From Pseudoxanthomonas sp. YR558 (GTDB lineage: Bacteria; Pseudomonadota; Gammaproteobacteria; Xanthomonadales; Xanthomonadaceae): 64,000 nucleotides of DNA. How positions within the stretch are numbered: the stretch's first letter is position 1; each line of letters starts with the position of its first letter. Position numbers and translations under genes: made by a program. Of this stretch, positions 54,890-64,000 are shown piece by piece. The notes beneath the pieces are model-generated. The model was given only the letters and a program-made list of their open reading frames with translations, had not been told where the DNA came from and ran no database searches. The stretch spans positions 1,178,001-1,242,000 of the forward strand of contig NZ_FPCI01000001.1 of the NCBI RefSeq assembly GCF_900116385.1. The letters run 5' to 3'.

Positions 54890-56680
54890 TCAGAAGGTGA
54901 TGCTCCAGCTGTTGATGTAGCCGGTGTCCACGCTGGCGCGGTCGCGGGCGCGCAGGCGCCAGCTGCCGTTGAGCGCTTCACTCGACAGGTTGACCGTGTA
55001 GGTCTGGTTGATGTTGTCGGCGCTGCCGCCGGTGCGGTTGTGCAGCACGTACACCGAACCATCGGGCGCGATCAGGTCCACGATCAGGTCGCCGATGTAG
55101 GTGTGCACGATGTTGACCGCCACCTGCGCATTGCTGGGCGCGTTGCCGGTGCGGCCGGACACGGCGATGGTGCTGCTGATACCCGTGGTGTTGTTGTCCG
55201 GGATCGAGTAGTCCGTCGCGTTGCTGTAGGTCGTCGTGCCGCCGCCCGGCGGCGTGCCGCCCTGCGCGGCCACGACCGCGCCGTCCGCATTGGCGATGCC
55301 CGCGCCGCAGCCGCCGGAGCACGTGCCCGGCAACGGGCGTGCGGTGCTCTTCAGGAGGCTTTCCACCTGGGCCGGGGTCAGCGGCGACGGTGCGGCCGCC
55401 TGCATCAGCGCGACCACGCCGGCCACGTGCGGCGCCGCCATCGACGTGCCGTTGTACGACGCGTAGCTGGCGCTGCCCGCCGTGGTGGTACCGGAGTTCA
55501 GCGTGGACAGGATGCTCTGGCCCGGCGCGGAGATGTCGATGCCCGTGCCGTAGTTGGAGAAGCTGGCACGCGAACCCGCCGAGGTGGTGGCGGCGACGGC
55601 CACGACGTTCGGGCAGTTCGCCGGCACGGCGCTGGACACGTTGGTGTTGCTGTTGCCCGCCGCGACCACGACCGTGGTGCCGCGACCGACCGCACCGTTG
55701 ATCGCGTTCTGGTAGGTGGCCGAGCAGGTGCCGCCGCCGCCGAGCGACATGTTGATCACTTCGGCCGGGTTCGCATTGGCGGGCACGCCGCTGACGGTGC
55801 CGCCGGACGCCCAGGTGATCGCGTCGGCGATGTCCGAGGTCAGGCCACCGCAACGGCCCAGCACGCGCACCGGCACTACCTTGGCGCCGAACGCGGTACC
55901 GGCCACGCCGGTGGCGTTGTTGGTCACCGCGGCGACCGTACCGGCCACGTGGGTGCCATGCCAGCTGGAGTTGGTGACCGGCGAACCGCTGTAGCACTCG
56001 CCCGCGACCGGGTTCCAGTCGCCTTCGTCGTTCGGGTTCGAGTCGCGGCCGTTGCCGTCGCGCGAGACGAAGGTGTCGCTGATGAAGTCGTAGCCCGGCA
56101 GGATGTTCGCGTTGAGGTCGGCATGGTTGGTGATGCCGGTGTCGATGACCGCGACCACCACGCCCGCGCCGGTGGACTTGTCCCACGCCGGCTGCACGTT
56201 GATGCCCGACGCGGTGGTGCCGAAGCCCCATTGCTCGGAGAAGCGGGTGTCGTTCGGCGTCAGCACGGCGTACATGCGCTGATCGACTTCCACGTATTCC
56301 ACGTTCGGATCGGCGGCCAGCTGGCGCATCAGCGATTCGGCTTCGATGCGGTCCAGCTTGCGGTCGGCGCGCACGACCTCGGCGCCGCCGGCGGCGAGCC
56401 GACGCAGCTTCTGCAGGCCCAGCGCGCGGCCGCCGCGCTTGGCGACACCCGTGCTGGCCGCGGTGGTCAGCGAGCGCTGCAGCTGCGTTGCGTTGGTGCT
56501 TTCGGTACTGCCGTCGCGGTACTTGACGATGAAGCGGTCGTAGCCACCCGGTTCTTCCACCTGCAGGCCACTCATGTCGACGCGCCCGGCCATGGCGGGC
56601 AATGCGTACAACGACGCCAGCACGGCCGAAGACAGGCACAGCAGGCGGACACGCGAACCACGCTTTGCAAATCCAGACAT
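54890..56680 (-). CDS. Secreted subtilisin-like serine protease with P-domain
   Basis: A 596-residue S8 protease. The form starting MSGFAKRGSRVRLLCLSSA was chosen because GGGAGAG lies just upstream. After a signal peptide and propeptide (to about residue 140), the catalytic Asp is in AVIDTGITNHAD (about 180), His in WHGTHVAGT (about 242) and Ser in NGTSMAAPHVAG (about 412). The last 110 or so residues form a proprotein-convertase P-domain. It is probably an extracellular degradative enzyme. No adjacent secretion genes were seen. Confidence 0.95.
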   Translation of the reverse strand: MSGFAKRGSRVRLLCLSSAVLASLYALPAMAGRVDMSGLQVEEPGGYDRFIVKYRDGSTESTNATQLQRSLTTAASTGVAKRGGRALGLQKLRRLAAGGAEVVRADRKLDRIEAESLMRQLAADPNVEYVEVDQRMYAVLTPNDTRFSEQWGFGTTASGINVQPAWDKSTGAGVVVAVIDTGITNHADLNANILPGYDFISDTFVSRDGNGRDSNPNDEGDWNPVAGECYSGSPVTNSSWHGTHVAGTVAAVTNNATGVAGTAFGAKVVPVRVLGRCGGLTSDIADAITWASGGTVSGVPANANPAEVINMSLGGGGTCSATYQNAINGAVGRGTTVVVAAGNSNTNVSSAVPANCPNVVAVAATTSAGSRASFSNYGTGIDISAPGQSILSTLNSGTTTAGSASYASYNGTSMAAPHVAGVVALMQAAAPSPLTPAQVESLLKSTARPLPGTCSGGCGAGIANADGAVVAAQGGTPPGGGTTTYSNATDYSIPDNNTTGISSTIAVSGRTGNAPSNAQVAVNIVHTYIGDLIVDLIAPDGSVYVLHNRTGGSADNINQTYTVNLSSEALNGSWRLRARDRASVDTGYINSWSITF

Positions 56681-57005
56681 CAGACTCTCCCTCAAAGTTG
56701 TCGAAAGCCGAATAACGGCAAGAGCCCGGTCGAGGGCGCAGGGGCTGGCACGGGAGGGGGTGGACGGGCTGTTGCGTTCGACCGGGTGCGCACCATGCAA
56801 TGCACGGCGCATGTCGACGCTAGCGGTTAGCGACAACGTGAATCAGCGATGAAAGACACACTTCATGCCATCACGTTACAAACGTAATCATCGGAATACA
56901 TGCATGAAGTCGAAGTCACCGGTGGACATCGTCGCGTAGATTCATTTACGTGCGCTGCGTGTGATGAGTGCGAATTTTTTATTCGCGCAACGCACGCCGC
57001 GCGAA

Positions 57006-57036
57006 GAAAAAAAGAAAGCCCGCCATGCGGCGGGCT
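57006..57036 (-). terminator. Terminator of ilvE
   Basis: On the minus strand AGCCCGCC pairs with GGCGGGCT around four bases, followed by TTCTTTTTTT. It lies 26 bases past the ilvE stop. The rest of 56681-57062 is the subtilase leader, with no gene seen. Confidence 0.9.
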
Positions 57037-57062
57037 CCCGTTGCGCGGCGATGCGGCGACGG

Positions 57063-58169
57063 TCAGTCGCGCAGCTTCACCAGCCAACCGTGGCGATCCG
57101 GCAGTCGGCCGTACTGGATGTCGGTGAGTTCCTTGCGGATGCCCATCGTGACATCGCCGGCCGGTGCGTTGAGGTCGCCGACGGCGAAGTCCTTGCCCTT
57201 GAGCTGGCCGATCGGCGTGATCACCGCGGCGGTGCCGCAGGCGAAGACTTCGACGATGTCGCCCGAGGTGACGCCCTGCTTCCACTCGTCGATCGACACC
57301 TTGCGCTCTTCGACCGCATGGCCGCGATCGCGAGCGATCTGGATGATGCTGTCGCGGGTGATGCCTTCCAGGATGCTGCCGGAGAGTTCCGGGGTGACGA
57401 TGTGGCCGTCCTTGTAGACGAGGAACACGTTCATGCCGCCCAGCTCTTCCAGGTACTTGCCTTCCACCGGATCGAGGAACAGCACCTGCGAGCAGCCCTG
57501 CGCCTGCGCTTCCTGCTGCGGCAGCAGCGAGGCGGCGTAGTTGCCGCCGCACTTGGCGGCACCGGTGCCGCCCTTGGCGGCGCGGGCATAGTCTTCCGAG
57601 AGCCAGATCGACACCGGCGCCACGCCCTTGGCGAAGTACGCGCCGGCGGGGCTGGCGATGACGTAGTAGCCGGCCTGGTGCGCGGCGCGCACGCCGAGGA
57701 AGGCTTCGGTGGCGATCATGAAGGGACGGAAGTACAGGCTGGTTTCCGGCGCCGACGGCACCCAGTCGCCATCGATGGCGACCAGCTGGCGCAGCGATTC
57801 GACGAACTCGTTCACCGGCAGCTGCGGCAATGCGAGGCGTGCGGCCGAGCGCTGCAGGCGCGCGCCATTGGCGTCGGGACGGAAGGTCCAGATGGAGCCG
57901 TCGGCATGGCGGTAAGCCTTGATGCCTTCGAAGATCTCCTGGCCGTAATGCAGCACCGAGGCGGCCGGGTCGAGCGACAGCGGACCGTAGGCGCGCACTT
58001 CGGCGCTGTGCCAGCCCTGCGCCTTGTCCCAGGTGATGGCGACCATGTGGTCGGTGAAGTGAAGGCCGAATCCGGGGCTGGCGAGGATGGCGTCGCGCTC
58101 GGCCGGGGTGCGGGCCTTGTCGGAGCGGTTCACGCGGTAGGTCAACGGGGCGGCGTTCATCACGTTCAT
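57063..58169 (-). CDS. ilvE: Branched-chain-amino-acid aminotransferase
   Basis: IlvE transfers amino groups to and from Leu, Ile and Val with PLP. The 368-residue product is the long, mitochondrial-like form, starting MNVMNAAPLTYRVNRSDKAR. An ATG three codons in is an alternative. The PLP-Lys region reads GGTGAAKCGGNYAASLLPQ, and the C-terminal phosphate loop EVFACGTAAVITPIG is intact. AAGGAAG lies just before the start. It is 42 nt downstream of sufT. Confidence 0.96.
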   Translation of the reverse strand: MNVMNAAPLTYRVNRSDKARTPAERDAILASPGFGLHFTDHMVAITWDKAQGWHSAEVRAYGPLSLDPAASVLHYGQEIFEGIKAYRHADGSIWTFRPDANGARLQRSAARLALPQLPVNEFVESLRQLVAIDGDWVPSAPETSLYFRPFMIATEAFLGVRAAHQAGYYVIASPAGAYFAKGVAPVSIWLSEDYARAAKGGTGAAKCGGNYAASLLPQQEAQAQGCSQVLFLDPVEGKYLEELGGMNVFLVYKDGHIVTPELSGSILEGITRDSIIQIARDRGHAVEERKVSIDEWKQGVTSGDIVEVFACGTAAVITPIGQLKGKDFAVGDLNAPAGDVTMGIRKELTDIQYGRLPDRHGWLVKLRD

Positions 58170-58211
58170 CTCTTCCTTCCTGACGGGTTCTGCATCGGGT
58201 GAGCCGGCGGC

Positions 58212-58763
58212 TCAGAGCATGCCGGTTTCCAGCTTGGCGGCTTCGGACATCATGTGGCGGCCCCACGGCGGATCGAACACCAGCTCGACATCGGCTTCGG
58301 CGACGGTGGGGATCATCTCCAGCTTGCTGCGCACGTCGTCGACCAGGATCTCGCCCATGCCGCAGCCGGGCGCGGTCAGCGTCATCTTCACTTCGACGCC
58401 GCGCTGGCCGTCGTCGCGGGTGCTGAGGTTGGCTTCGTAGACCAGGCCGAGGTCGACGATGTTGAAGGGGATTTCCGGATCGAAGCAGGTGCGCAGCTGG
58501 TTCCACACCAGGGCTTCGACTTCTTCGTCGCTGGCGTTGTCGGGCAGCGACAGCGGTTCGGTCGGCTCCTTGCCGATGGCGTCGCCATCCTTGCCGGCGA
58601 TGCGGAAGAGATTGCCTTCCACGAACACGGTGTAGCTGCCACCCAGCGCCTGGGTGATGTAGCCGTAACTGCCGGCCGGCAAGGTCACGAGCTCACCCTG
58701 GGGGACGAGGACGGCCGCACAGTCGCGGGAGAATTGGACGGGTTCGCTGCTGCGGGAATACAT
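58212..58763 (-). CDS. sufT: Fe-S cluster assembly protein SufT
   Basis: A 183-residue MIP18/DUF59 protein with the SufT N-terminal extension. It starts MYSRSSEPVQFSRDCAAVLV. The DUF59 core has NQLRTCFDPEIPFNIVDLGL and the Cys motif TAPGCGMGEI. Such proteins help mature Fe-S enzymes. Its position upstream of ilvE on the same strand suggests joint transcription. Confidence 0.9.
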   Translation of the reverse strand: MYSRSSEPVQFSRDCAAVLVPQGELVTLPAGSYGYITQALGGSYTVFVEGNLFRIAGKDGDAIGKEPTEPLSLPDNASDEEVEALVWNQLRTCFDPEIPFNIVDLGLVYEANLSTRDDGQRGVEVKMTLTAPGCGMGEILVDDVRSKLEMIPTVAEADVELVFDPPWGRHMMSEAAKLETGML

Positions 58764-58872
58764 GCCGGATCAGATGGGGGCGCGCGTGGGGCGCTGCAAG
58801 GCGACCTATTGTAGCCCCACCCCCCGGGACAGGGCCGAGGCCTTATCCTTGGCGGCCCCTGCCGGAGTCCCC

Positions 58873-59286
58873 ATGTCCCTCGCTGCACGTCGCCCCTTCC
58901 ATTGGCTGGTCCCCGTGATGTTGCTGCTCGGCGGCGCCTGCCTGGTCCTGATCTGGGTGACGGCCGCCCTCTACCTGCAACGACAGGCGGGCTGGATGGC
59001 GCTGGTGGCGGCGCTGGACGTGATCGTGGTGCTGCGCCTGGCCGGCATGCCCGCGGGCATGCCGCGCGCCGTGCTGGCGCTGGTGGCGACGGCGGTGATC
59101 TGCGGGGTGTCCCTCTGGGGCATCGTGGCGACGCAGCTGGGCTTCGCGATGGGGCTTACGCCGTGGGATTCGGCGCTGAAGCTGGGCCTGCACCACGGGT
59201 GGACGCTGCTGACCCTGGCGATGACGCCGCTGGACTGGATCGCGGTGGCCGCCGCGCCGGTGCTGGCGGCCTGGTGGTCGCGCTGA
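58873..59286 (+). CDS. Membrane protein of unknown function
   Basis: A 137-residue protein with four predicted membrane helices, starting MSLAARRPFHWLVPVMLLLG. The C-terminal half has GLTPWDSALKLGLHHGWTLL between helices. It is divergent from sufT (109-nt spacer) and runs convergent to pntB. No family is recognised. Confidence 0.75.
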   Translation: MSLAARRPFHWLVPVMLLLGGACLVLIWVTAALYLQRQAGWMALVAALDVIVVLRLAGMPAGMPRAVLALVATAVICGVSLWGIVATQLGFAMGLTPWDSALKLGLHHGWTLLTLAMTPLDWIAVAAAPVLAAWWSR

Positions 59287-59303
59287 CGAGGTGAGCGGCG
59301 GGC

Positions 59304-60688
<1,385 letters not shown>

Positions 60689-60692
<4 letters not shown>

Positions 60693-61201
60693 GCACGGCT
60701 CCCTTCAGACGACGACGCGGGTTGCTTGTCCAACCGATGGTGTTCACGCATTTCGATGGCGGTCTTGAGCAGGCCGACCATGCCCAGGCCGAAGGCCACC
60801 AGACCGAGCGACAACTGGTTCACCACCGTGGTGTCGGCGAGATAGGCGCCGACCAGCCCGGCCACCATCGCGCCCAAGGTATAGAAGGAGATCAGCAGCA
60901 GCAGCCAGCGGCCCTTGCGCGGGTCCTGCCAGACGCGCCTGGACACTTCGTTCTGCGTCTTGGTGGGGTCCTGCAGCGACGACAGGCCGATGCCGATGCC
61001 GGCGTAGAGCAGCACGTAGTTCCAGTCGTCGTAGACCGTCGCCCAGCCGCCGTCGCCCGCGGTCGCGAGCGTCCAGCCGGATCTGGCTCCGTACCCCAGC
61101 GCCACCAGCAACGCGGGGTACTGCAGGTAGCTCAACCACTGGAAGATGTCGCGCGCCGTGGCGCGCCCGCGTGCCGGCATGGCCGTAGCGCCGTGGCTCA
61201 C
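60689..61201 (-). CDS. Membrane protein encoded between pntAb and pntB
   Basis: A 170-residue protein with four predicted membrane helices, starting MSHGATAMPARGRATARDIF. The middle has an amphipathic linker (LQDPTKTQNEVSRRVWQDP). It overlaps both pntAb and pntB by ATGA, so its synthesis is tied to the transhydrogenase. It is not one of the three classical subunits. I do not recognise its family. An assembly or accessory role is an inference. Confidence 0.8.
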
Positions 61202-61494
61202 TTGCCACCTGCGGGCTTGCTGCTCTTGAACATGTCCAGCATGCGCTCGGTGACCACGTAACCGCCGGCCGCGTTGCCCGCGCCCAGCAGGACGGCGATG
61301 AAGCCGATGGCTTTTTCCAGCGTGGTATCGGCGTGGCCCAGCACGACCATCGCGCCGATCAGCACGATGCCGTGGATGAAGTTGGAGCCGGACATCAACG
61401 GCGTGTGCAAGATCACCGGCACCCGCGAAATGATCACGTGGCCGGCGATGGCCGCCAGCATGAAGATGTACAGCGCCACGAACCCGTCGCTCAT
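61198..61494 (-). CDS. pntAb: NAD(P) transhydrogenase alpha, membrane part
   Basis: PntAb is the small membrane piece of the split alpha subunit. The 98-residue product starts MSDGFVALYIFMLAAIAGHV, chosen because GGGGGAG is well spaced upstream. Three membrane segments are visible, with RVPVILHTPLMSGSNFIHG between the first two. It overlaps the unassigned membrane gene by ATGA. Its partner pntAa is separated from it by a 1.4-kb cassette on the other strand. Confidence 0.95.
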   Translation of the reverse strand: MSDGFVALYIFMLAAIAGHVIISRVPVILHTPLMSGSNFIHGIVLIGAMVVLGHADTTLEKAIGFIAVLLGAGNAAGGYVVTERMLDMFKSSKPAGGK

Positions 61495-61742
61495 CCGCTC
61501 CCCCATCCTGTCCACGTTGTCGGCGCCGTCGCCGCGTGGCGGGGCGTGTTCCGCATCATAACCGTACCTGAACCCGCAGGGACCCCGGCCGTGGGCTGTC
61601 AACCGCACGCCACGTGGCGCGTTTCCCTCGGCGACCCTCAGGGAGATCCGTCCATGCCGTGCCCGTCCGAACCGTCCTCGCCGGCTGTTCACGCCGTCCG
61701 ACCGGCGCGTCGCGGCTGATTCACGGCACTGGTCGCTAAGAT

Positions 61743-62312
61743 ATGTTGGTGAGCGCCACCCCGAACCCGTTGCCGGACACGATCGCCTCGCCCGCGCCTG
61801 CGGCGACGCTGGAGCTGTTCCTGGCCGACATCGGGCCGCGCGCATTCCGTTTCGCCGAGGCCGGGCTGCGCCATCGCGACGATGCGCTGGACGTGGTGCA
61901 GGACGCGATGATGAAAATGCTGGTGTATCGCGACCGGCCCGCCGACGAATGGACCCCGTTGTTCTGGAGCATCCTGCGCCGGCGGATCGTCGACGTGCAG
62001 CGCCGCGCCGGTTTCCGCCTGCGCTGGCTGCTGCCCACCGGCGACCGCGGCGAGGAAAGCCCGGTGGACTGGGCACCCGACACGGGCGTGGGCCCGTCGC
62101 AGGCGCATGACCAGCGCGAGGCCTACGCTCGCCTTGTGCAGGCCTTGCGCGCATTGCCGGCACGCCAGCGCGAAGCGTTCACGCTGCGCGTGCTGGAAGA
62201 ACTGGACGTGGCGGACACCGCACGCGTCATGGGCTGCTCGGAGGGATCGGTGAAGACGCACCTGTCCCGCGCGCGCGATGCCCTACAGAAGCAACTGGAG
62301 GAATTCCGATGA
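61743..62312 (+). CDS. ECF-type RNA polymerase sigma factor
   Basis: A 189-residue sigma-70 family protein with region 2 (ALDVVQDAMMKMLVYRDRPA) and region 4 (LPARQREAFTLRVLEELDVA, then VMGCSEGSVKTHLSRARDAL). It starts MLVSATPNPLPDT; a GTG two codons in is an alternative. It overlaps the next gene by ATGA. Its promoter target is not visible by eye. The 248-bp spacer before it holds no convincing gene. Confidence 0.93.
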   Translation: MLVSATPNPLPDTIASPAPAATLELFLADIGPRAFRFAEAGLRHRDDALDVVQDAMMKMLVYRDRPADEWTPLFWSILRRRIVDVQRRAGFRLRWLLPTGDRGEESPVDWAPDTGVGPSQAHDQREAYARLVQALRALPARQREAFTLRVLEELDVADTARVMGCSEGSVKTHLSRARDALQKQLEEFR

Positions 62313-62695
62313 ACCCCGTCCATCCCCACGACGACACCGGTTTCGATGCGCAGGCCCGCGGCCTGCATCGCGCATCGCTGGCGCAGGTGTCCCCGCAGAC
62401 CCTGATGCGCCTGCGCACGGCACGTCACGAAGCGCAGCGCGCGGCACCCGCCGGGAGCGCGCGCGCGTGGCGCTGGCTGACCGCGACCGCATTCAGCGCG
62501 GTGCTCGCGGTGGGCGTCGGATTGCAATTCCTGCCGCGCACGTCGACCGCACCGGCGCCCGGCGCGGCGACGCCCGTCGCCGTGACCGATGGCGAAGCCT
62601 CACTGGACGAAGCCACGACCGGCACGCTGGAAGAAGACCCCGACCTGTACCTGTGGCTGGCGTCGGCCGATGCGCAGCCTCTTGCGATGGAGTGA
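62309..62695 (+). CDS. One-helix membrane protein next to the sigma factor
   Basis: A 128-residue protein starting MNPVHPHDDTGFDAQARGLH, with one membrane helix (WLTATAFSAVLAVGVGLQFL) in the middle and an acidic periplasmic end DPDLYLWLASADAQ. The overlap with the sigma gene and the topology fit an anti-sigma factor, but the zinc motif HxxxCxxC is missing. It may be a regulator of another type. Confidence 0.7.
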   Translation: MNPVHPHDDTGFDAQARGLHRASLAQVSPQTLMRLRTARHEAQRAAPAGSARAWRWLTATAFSAVLAVGVGLQFLPRTSTAPAPGAATPVAVTDGEASLDEATTGTLEEDPDLYLWLASADAQPLAME

Positions 62696-62698
62696 CCC

Positions 62699-63142
62699 AT
62701 GACATCCCGTACTGCCCGCCTGCTCGCCCTCTGCCTGCTGGTCTTCGCGTCCGCGCAGGCATTCGCGCAGTCCGCGCCGCCCGCCCCCCTGCCCACGTGG
62801 GAGCAGCTGACCCCGCAGCAGCGCGAAGCGCTGATCGCGCCACTGCGCGACCGCTGGAACCGTGAGCCGGACGAACGCCCCCGCATGCTGGAGCGCGCAC
62901 AGCGCTGGCAGTCCATGTCGCCCGAGCAGCGTGCGCAGGCGCGCCACGGCATGAAACGCTTCGAAGGGATGAATCCCGAACAGCGCCGCCAGGCCCGCGC
63001 GCTCTATGGCCGCATGAAGGAGCTCACGCCGGAACAGCGCACCGCGCTCCGCGACGAGTGGAAGAAGATGACGCCCGAACAACGCGACGCCTGGATGAAA
63101 GACAACGCGCCGCGGCGCCGGCCGCAGCGCGAAGAGCGCTGA
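62699..63142 (+). CDS. DUF3106-type periplasmic protein
   Basis: A 147-residue protein with signal peptide MTSRTARLLALCLLVFASAQ. The mature part repeats the motif (M/L)(S/T)PEQR, for example SPEQRAQARHGM and TPEQRTALRDEW, four or five times, giving helical hairpins like those of the CpxP/Spy/ZraP group. It is 3 nt after the membrane protein gene. A role in envelope stress sensing is inferred. Confidence 0.85.
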   Translation: MTSRTARLLALCLLVFASAQAFAQSAPPAPLPTWEQLTPQQREALIAPLRDRWNREPDERPRMLERAQRWQSMSPEQRAQARHGMKRFEGMNPEQRRQARALYGRMKELTPEQRTALRDEWKKMTPEQRDAWMKDNAPRRRPQREER

Positions 63143-63160
63143 TCGCGTTCTGCTTTCGCG

Positions 63161-64000
63161 TCAGGCCGCCTGTGCGGGCGCGCCAGGCCGTTCGGGCCAC
63201 ACGGTCTTCGCCAGCAGTTCGTCGTCCCAGTCGAACTGCAACGCACCGTCCTTGATGAACAAGGACACGAAGTTCAGCACGTTGCGTGCATACATCTCGC
63301 TGGCGTGCACCGCGCCGAGGCTGGCGAGGTTCAGCGGTCCGGCCACCGTCACGCCCTGCTGGTCGTAGGTATCGCCCGGCCGGGTGAGTTCGCAGTTTCC
63401 GCCGGTTTCCGCGGCCAGGTCCACGATGACACTGCCGGGCTTCATGCCCGCGACCATCGCGGCGGTGATGATCTTCGGCGCTGGACGCCCCGGCACCGCG
63501 GCCGTGCAGACGACCACGTCGATGCCCTTGAGGTGGTCGGCCAGGCGTTGCTGCTGCAGGGCGCGTTCTTCTTCGGTGAGCTGGCGCGCATAACCGCCCT
63601 CGCCTGCCGCGCTGACGCCCAAGTCGAGGAACTTGCCGCCGAGCGATTCGATCTGCTCGCGCGTCTCCGGACGCACGTCGAAGCCTTCCACCTGCGCGCC
63701 CAGCCGCTTGGCGGTCGCGATGGCCTGCAGGCCGGCCACGCCGGCACCGACGATCAGCACCTTCGACGGGCGAATCGTGCCGGCAGCGGTCGTGAGCATC
63801 GGAAAGAAGCGCGGCGCCAGTTGCGCGGCGATCAGCACGGCCTTGTAGCCCGCCATGCCGGCCTGCGAACTGAGTACGTCCATCGCCTGCGCGCGCGTGG
63901 TGCGCGGCAGCCGTTCGAGTGGGAAATTCTGCAGGCCGCGTGCCTGCAGCGCGTCGGCGCGCGCGGGATCGGCGGTGGGCTGGAGCACGCCGACCAGGCT
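63161..64000 (-). CDS. pntAa: NAD(P) transhydrogenase alpha, soluble part (partial)
   Basis: PntAa is the NAD(H)-binding soluble subunit. The C-terminal 279 residues are in the window, and the gene continues past 64000 into the unseen region. NAD-binding VLIVGAGVAGLQAIATAKRLG and the block VVVCTAAVPGRPAPKIIT are typical. It is convergent with the DUF3106 gene, with 18 bases between them. Confidence 0.95.
   Translation of the reverse strand, partial: SLVGVLQPTADPARADALQARGLQNFPLERLPRTTRAQAMDVLSSQAGMAGYKAVLIAAQLAPRFFPMLTTAAGTIRPSKVLIVGAGVAGLQAIATAKRLGAQVEGFDVRPETREQIESLGGKFLDLGVSAAGEGGYARQLTEEERALQQQRLADHLKGIDVVVCTAAVPGRPAPKIITAAMVAGMKPGSVIVDLAAETGGNCELTRPGDTYDQQGVTVAGPLNLASLGAVHASEMYARNVLNFVSLFIKDGALQFDWDDELLAKTVWPERPGAPAQAA

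Noticed and set aside
61654..61719. 21-codon frame with a GGGAGA site before the ECF sigma gene
   Set aside because: Too short and Pro/Arg-rich to judge. It could be an upstream peptide, but nothing in the sequence beyond the ribosome-binding site supports it.

Overview
This window comes from a high-GC gammaproteobacterial chromosome. The family is almost certainly Xanthomonadaceae, of the Pseudoxanthomonas, Stenotrophomonas or Lysobacter type. That rests on the protein sequences, the gene order (ychF-pth-rplY-prs-tRNA-Gln-ispE-lolB-TPR facing hemA-prfA), the three-part pnt genes and the remnants of a REP-associated transposase. The genus is an inference.

Region 1 (1-27.5 kb, all minus strand) is the translation and transcription superoperon. 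Transcription runs right to left: tRNA-Tyr, tRNA-Gly and tRNA-Thr, tuf copy 2, tRNA-Trp, secE-nusG, rplKA-rplJL-rpoBC, rpsL-rpsG-fusA-tuf copy 1, then the S10 and spc clusters from rpsJ to rplR. The two tuf genes differ by one base by eye. Good sigma-70 promoters can be read before rpsJ, rpsL, rplK and tRNA-Tyr. The rpsJ and rpsL promoters are followed at the same distance by nearly the same short GC hairpin and T-run.

Region 2 (27.5-43.7 kb) is housekeeping. ychF, pth, rplY, prs, tRNA-Gln, ispE, lolB and a TPR protein lie on the minus strand. Facing them are hemA, prfA, an acetyltransferase, a MoaB-like protein, a small HTH protein, PPK2 and a secreted protein. Next come acylphosphatase, a TlpA-like thioredoxin and YihY on the minus strand. 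Then WrbA, a DUF2069 protein, a secreted protein and a one-domain asparaginase homologue lie on the plus strand.

Region 3 (43.7-54.9 kb) is accessory. The 3' end of the asparaginase gene and its terminator are duplicated on either side of an acetyltransferase gene. A run of small minus-strand genes follows: membrane proteins, lipoproteins, a 47-residue membrane microprotein and a DUF4287 protein. Next are REP-like palindromes with two truncated RAYT transposase starts, then a secreted two-gene Rhs locus with a variable toxin-like tail and an AT-rich candidate immunity gene.

Region 4 (54.9-64 kb) holds a secreted subtilase with a P-domain, ilvE, sufT, a membrane protein, and pntB, an unassigned membrane gene and pntAb. 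An opposite-strand ECF sigma cassette separates these from pntAa, which runs off the window.

The best candidates for something undescribed are the shared leader element of the two ribosomal operons, a possible short transcript between tuf and rpsJ, the lipoprotein-microprotein-lipoprotein cassette, the Rhs tail with its immunity candidate, and the extra gene inside the split pnt locus.
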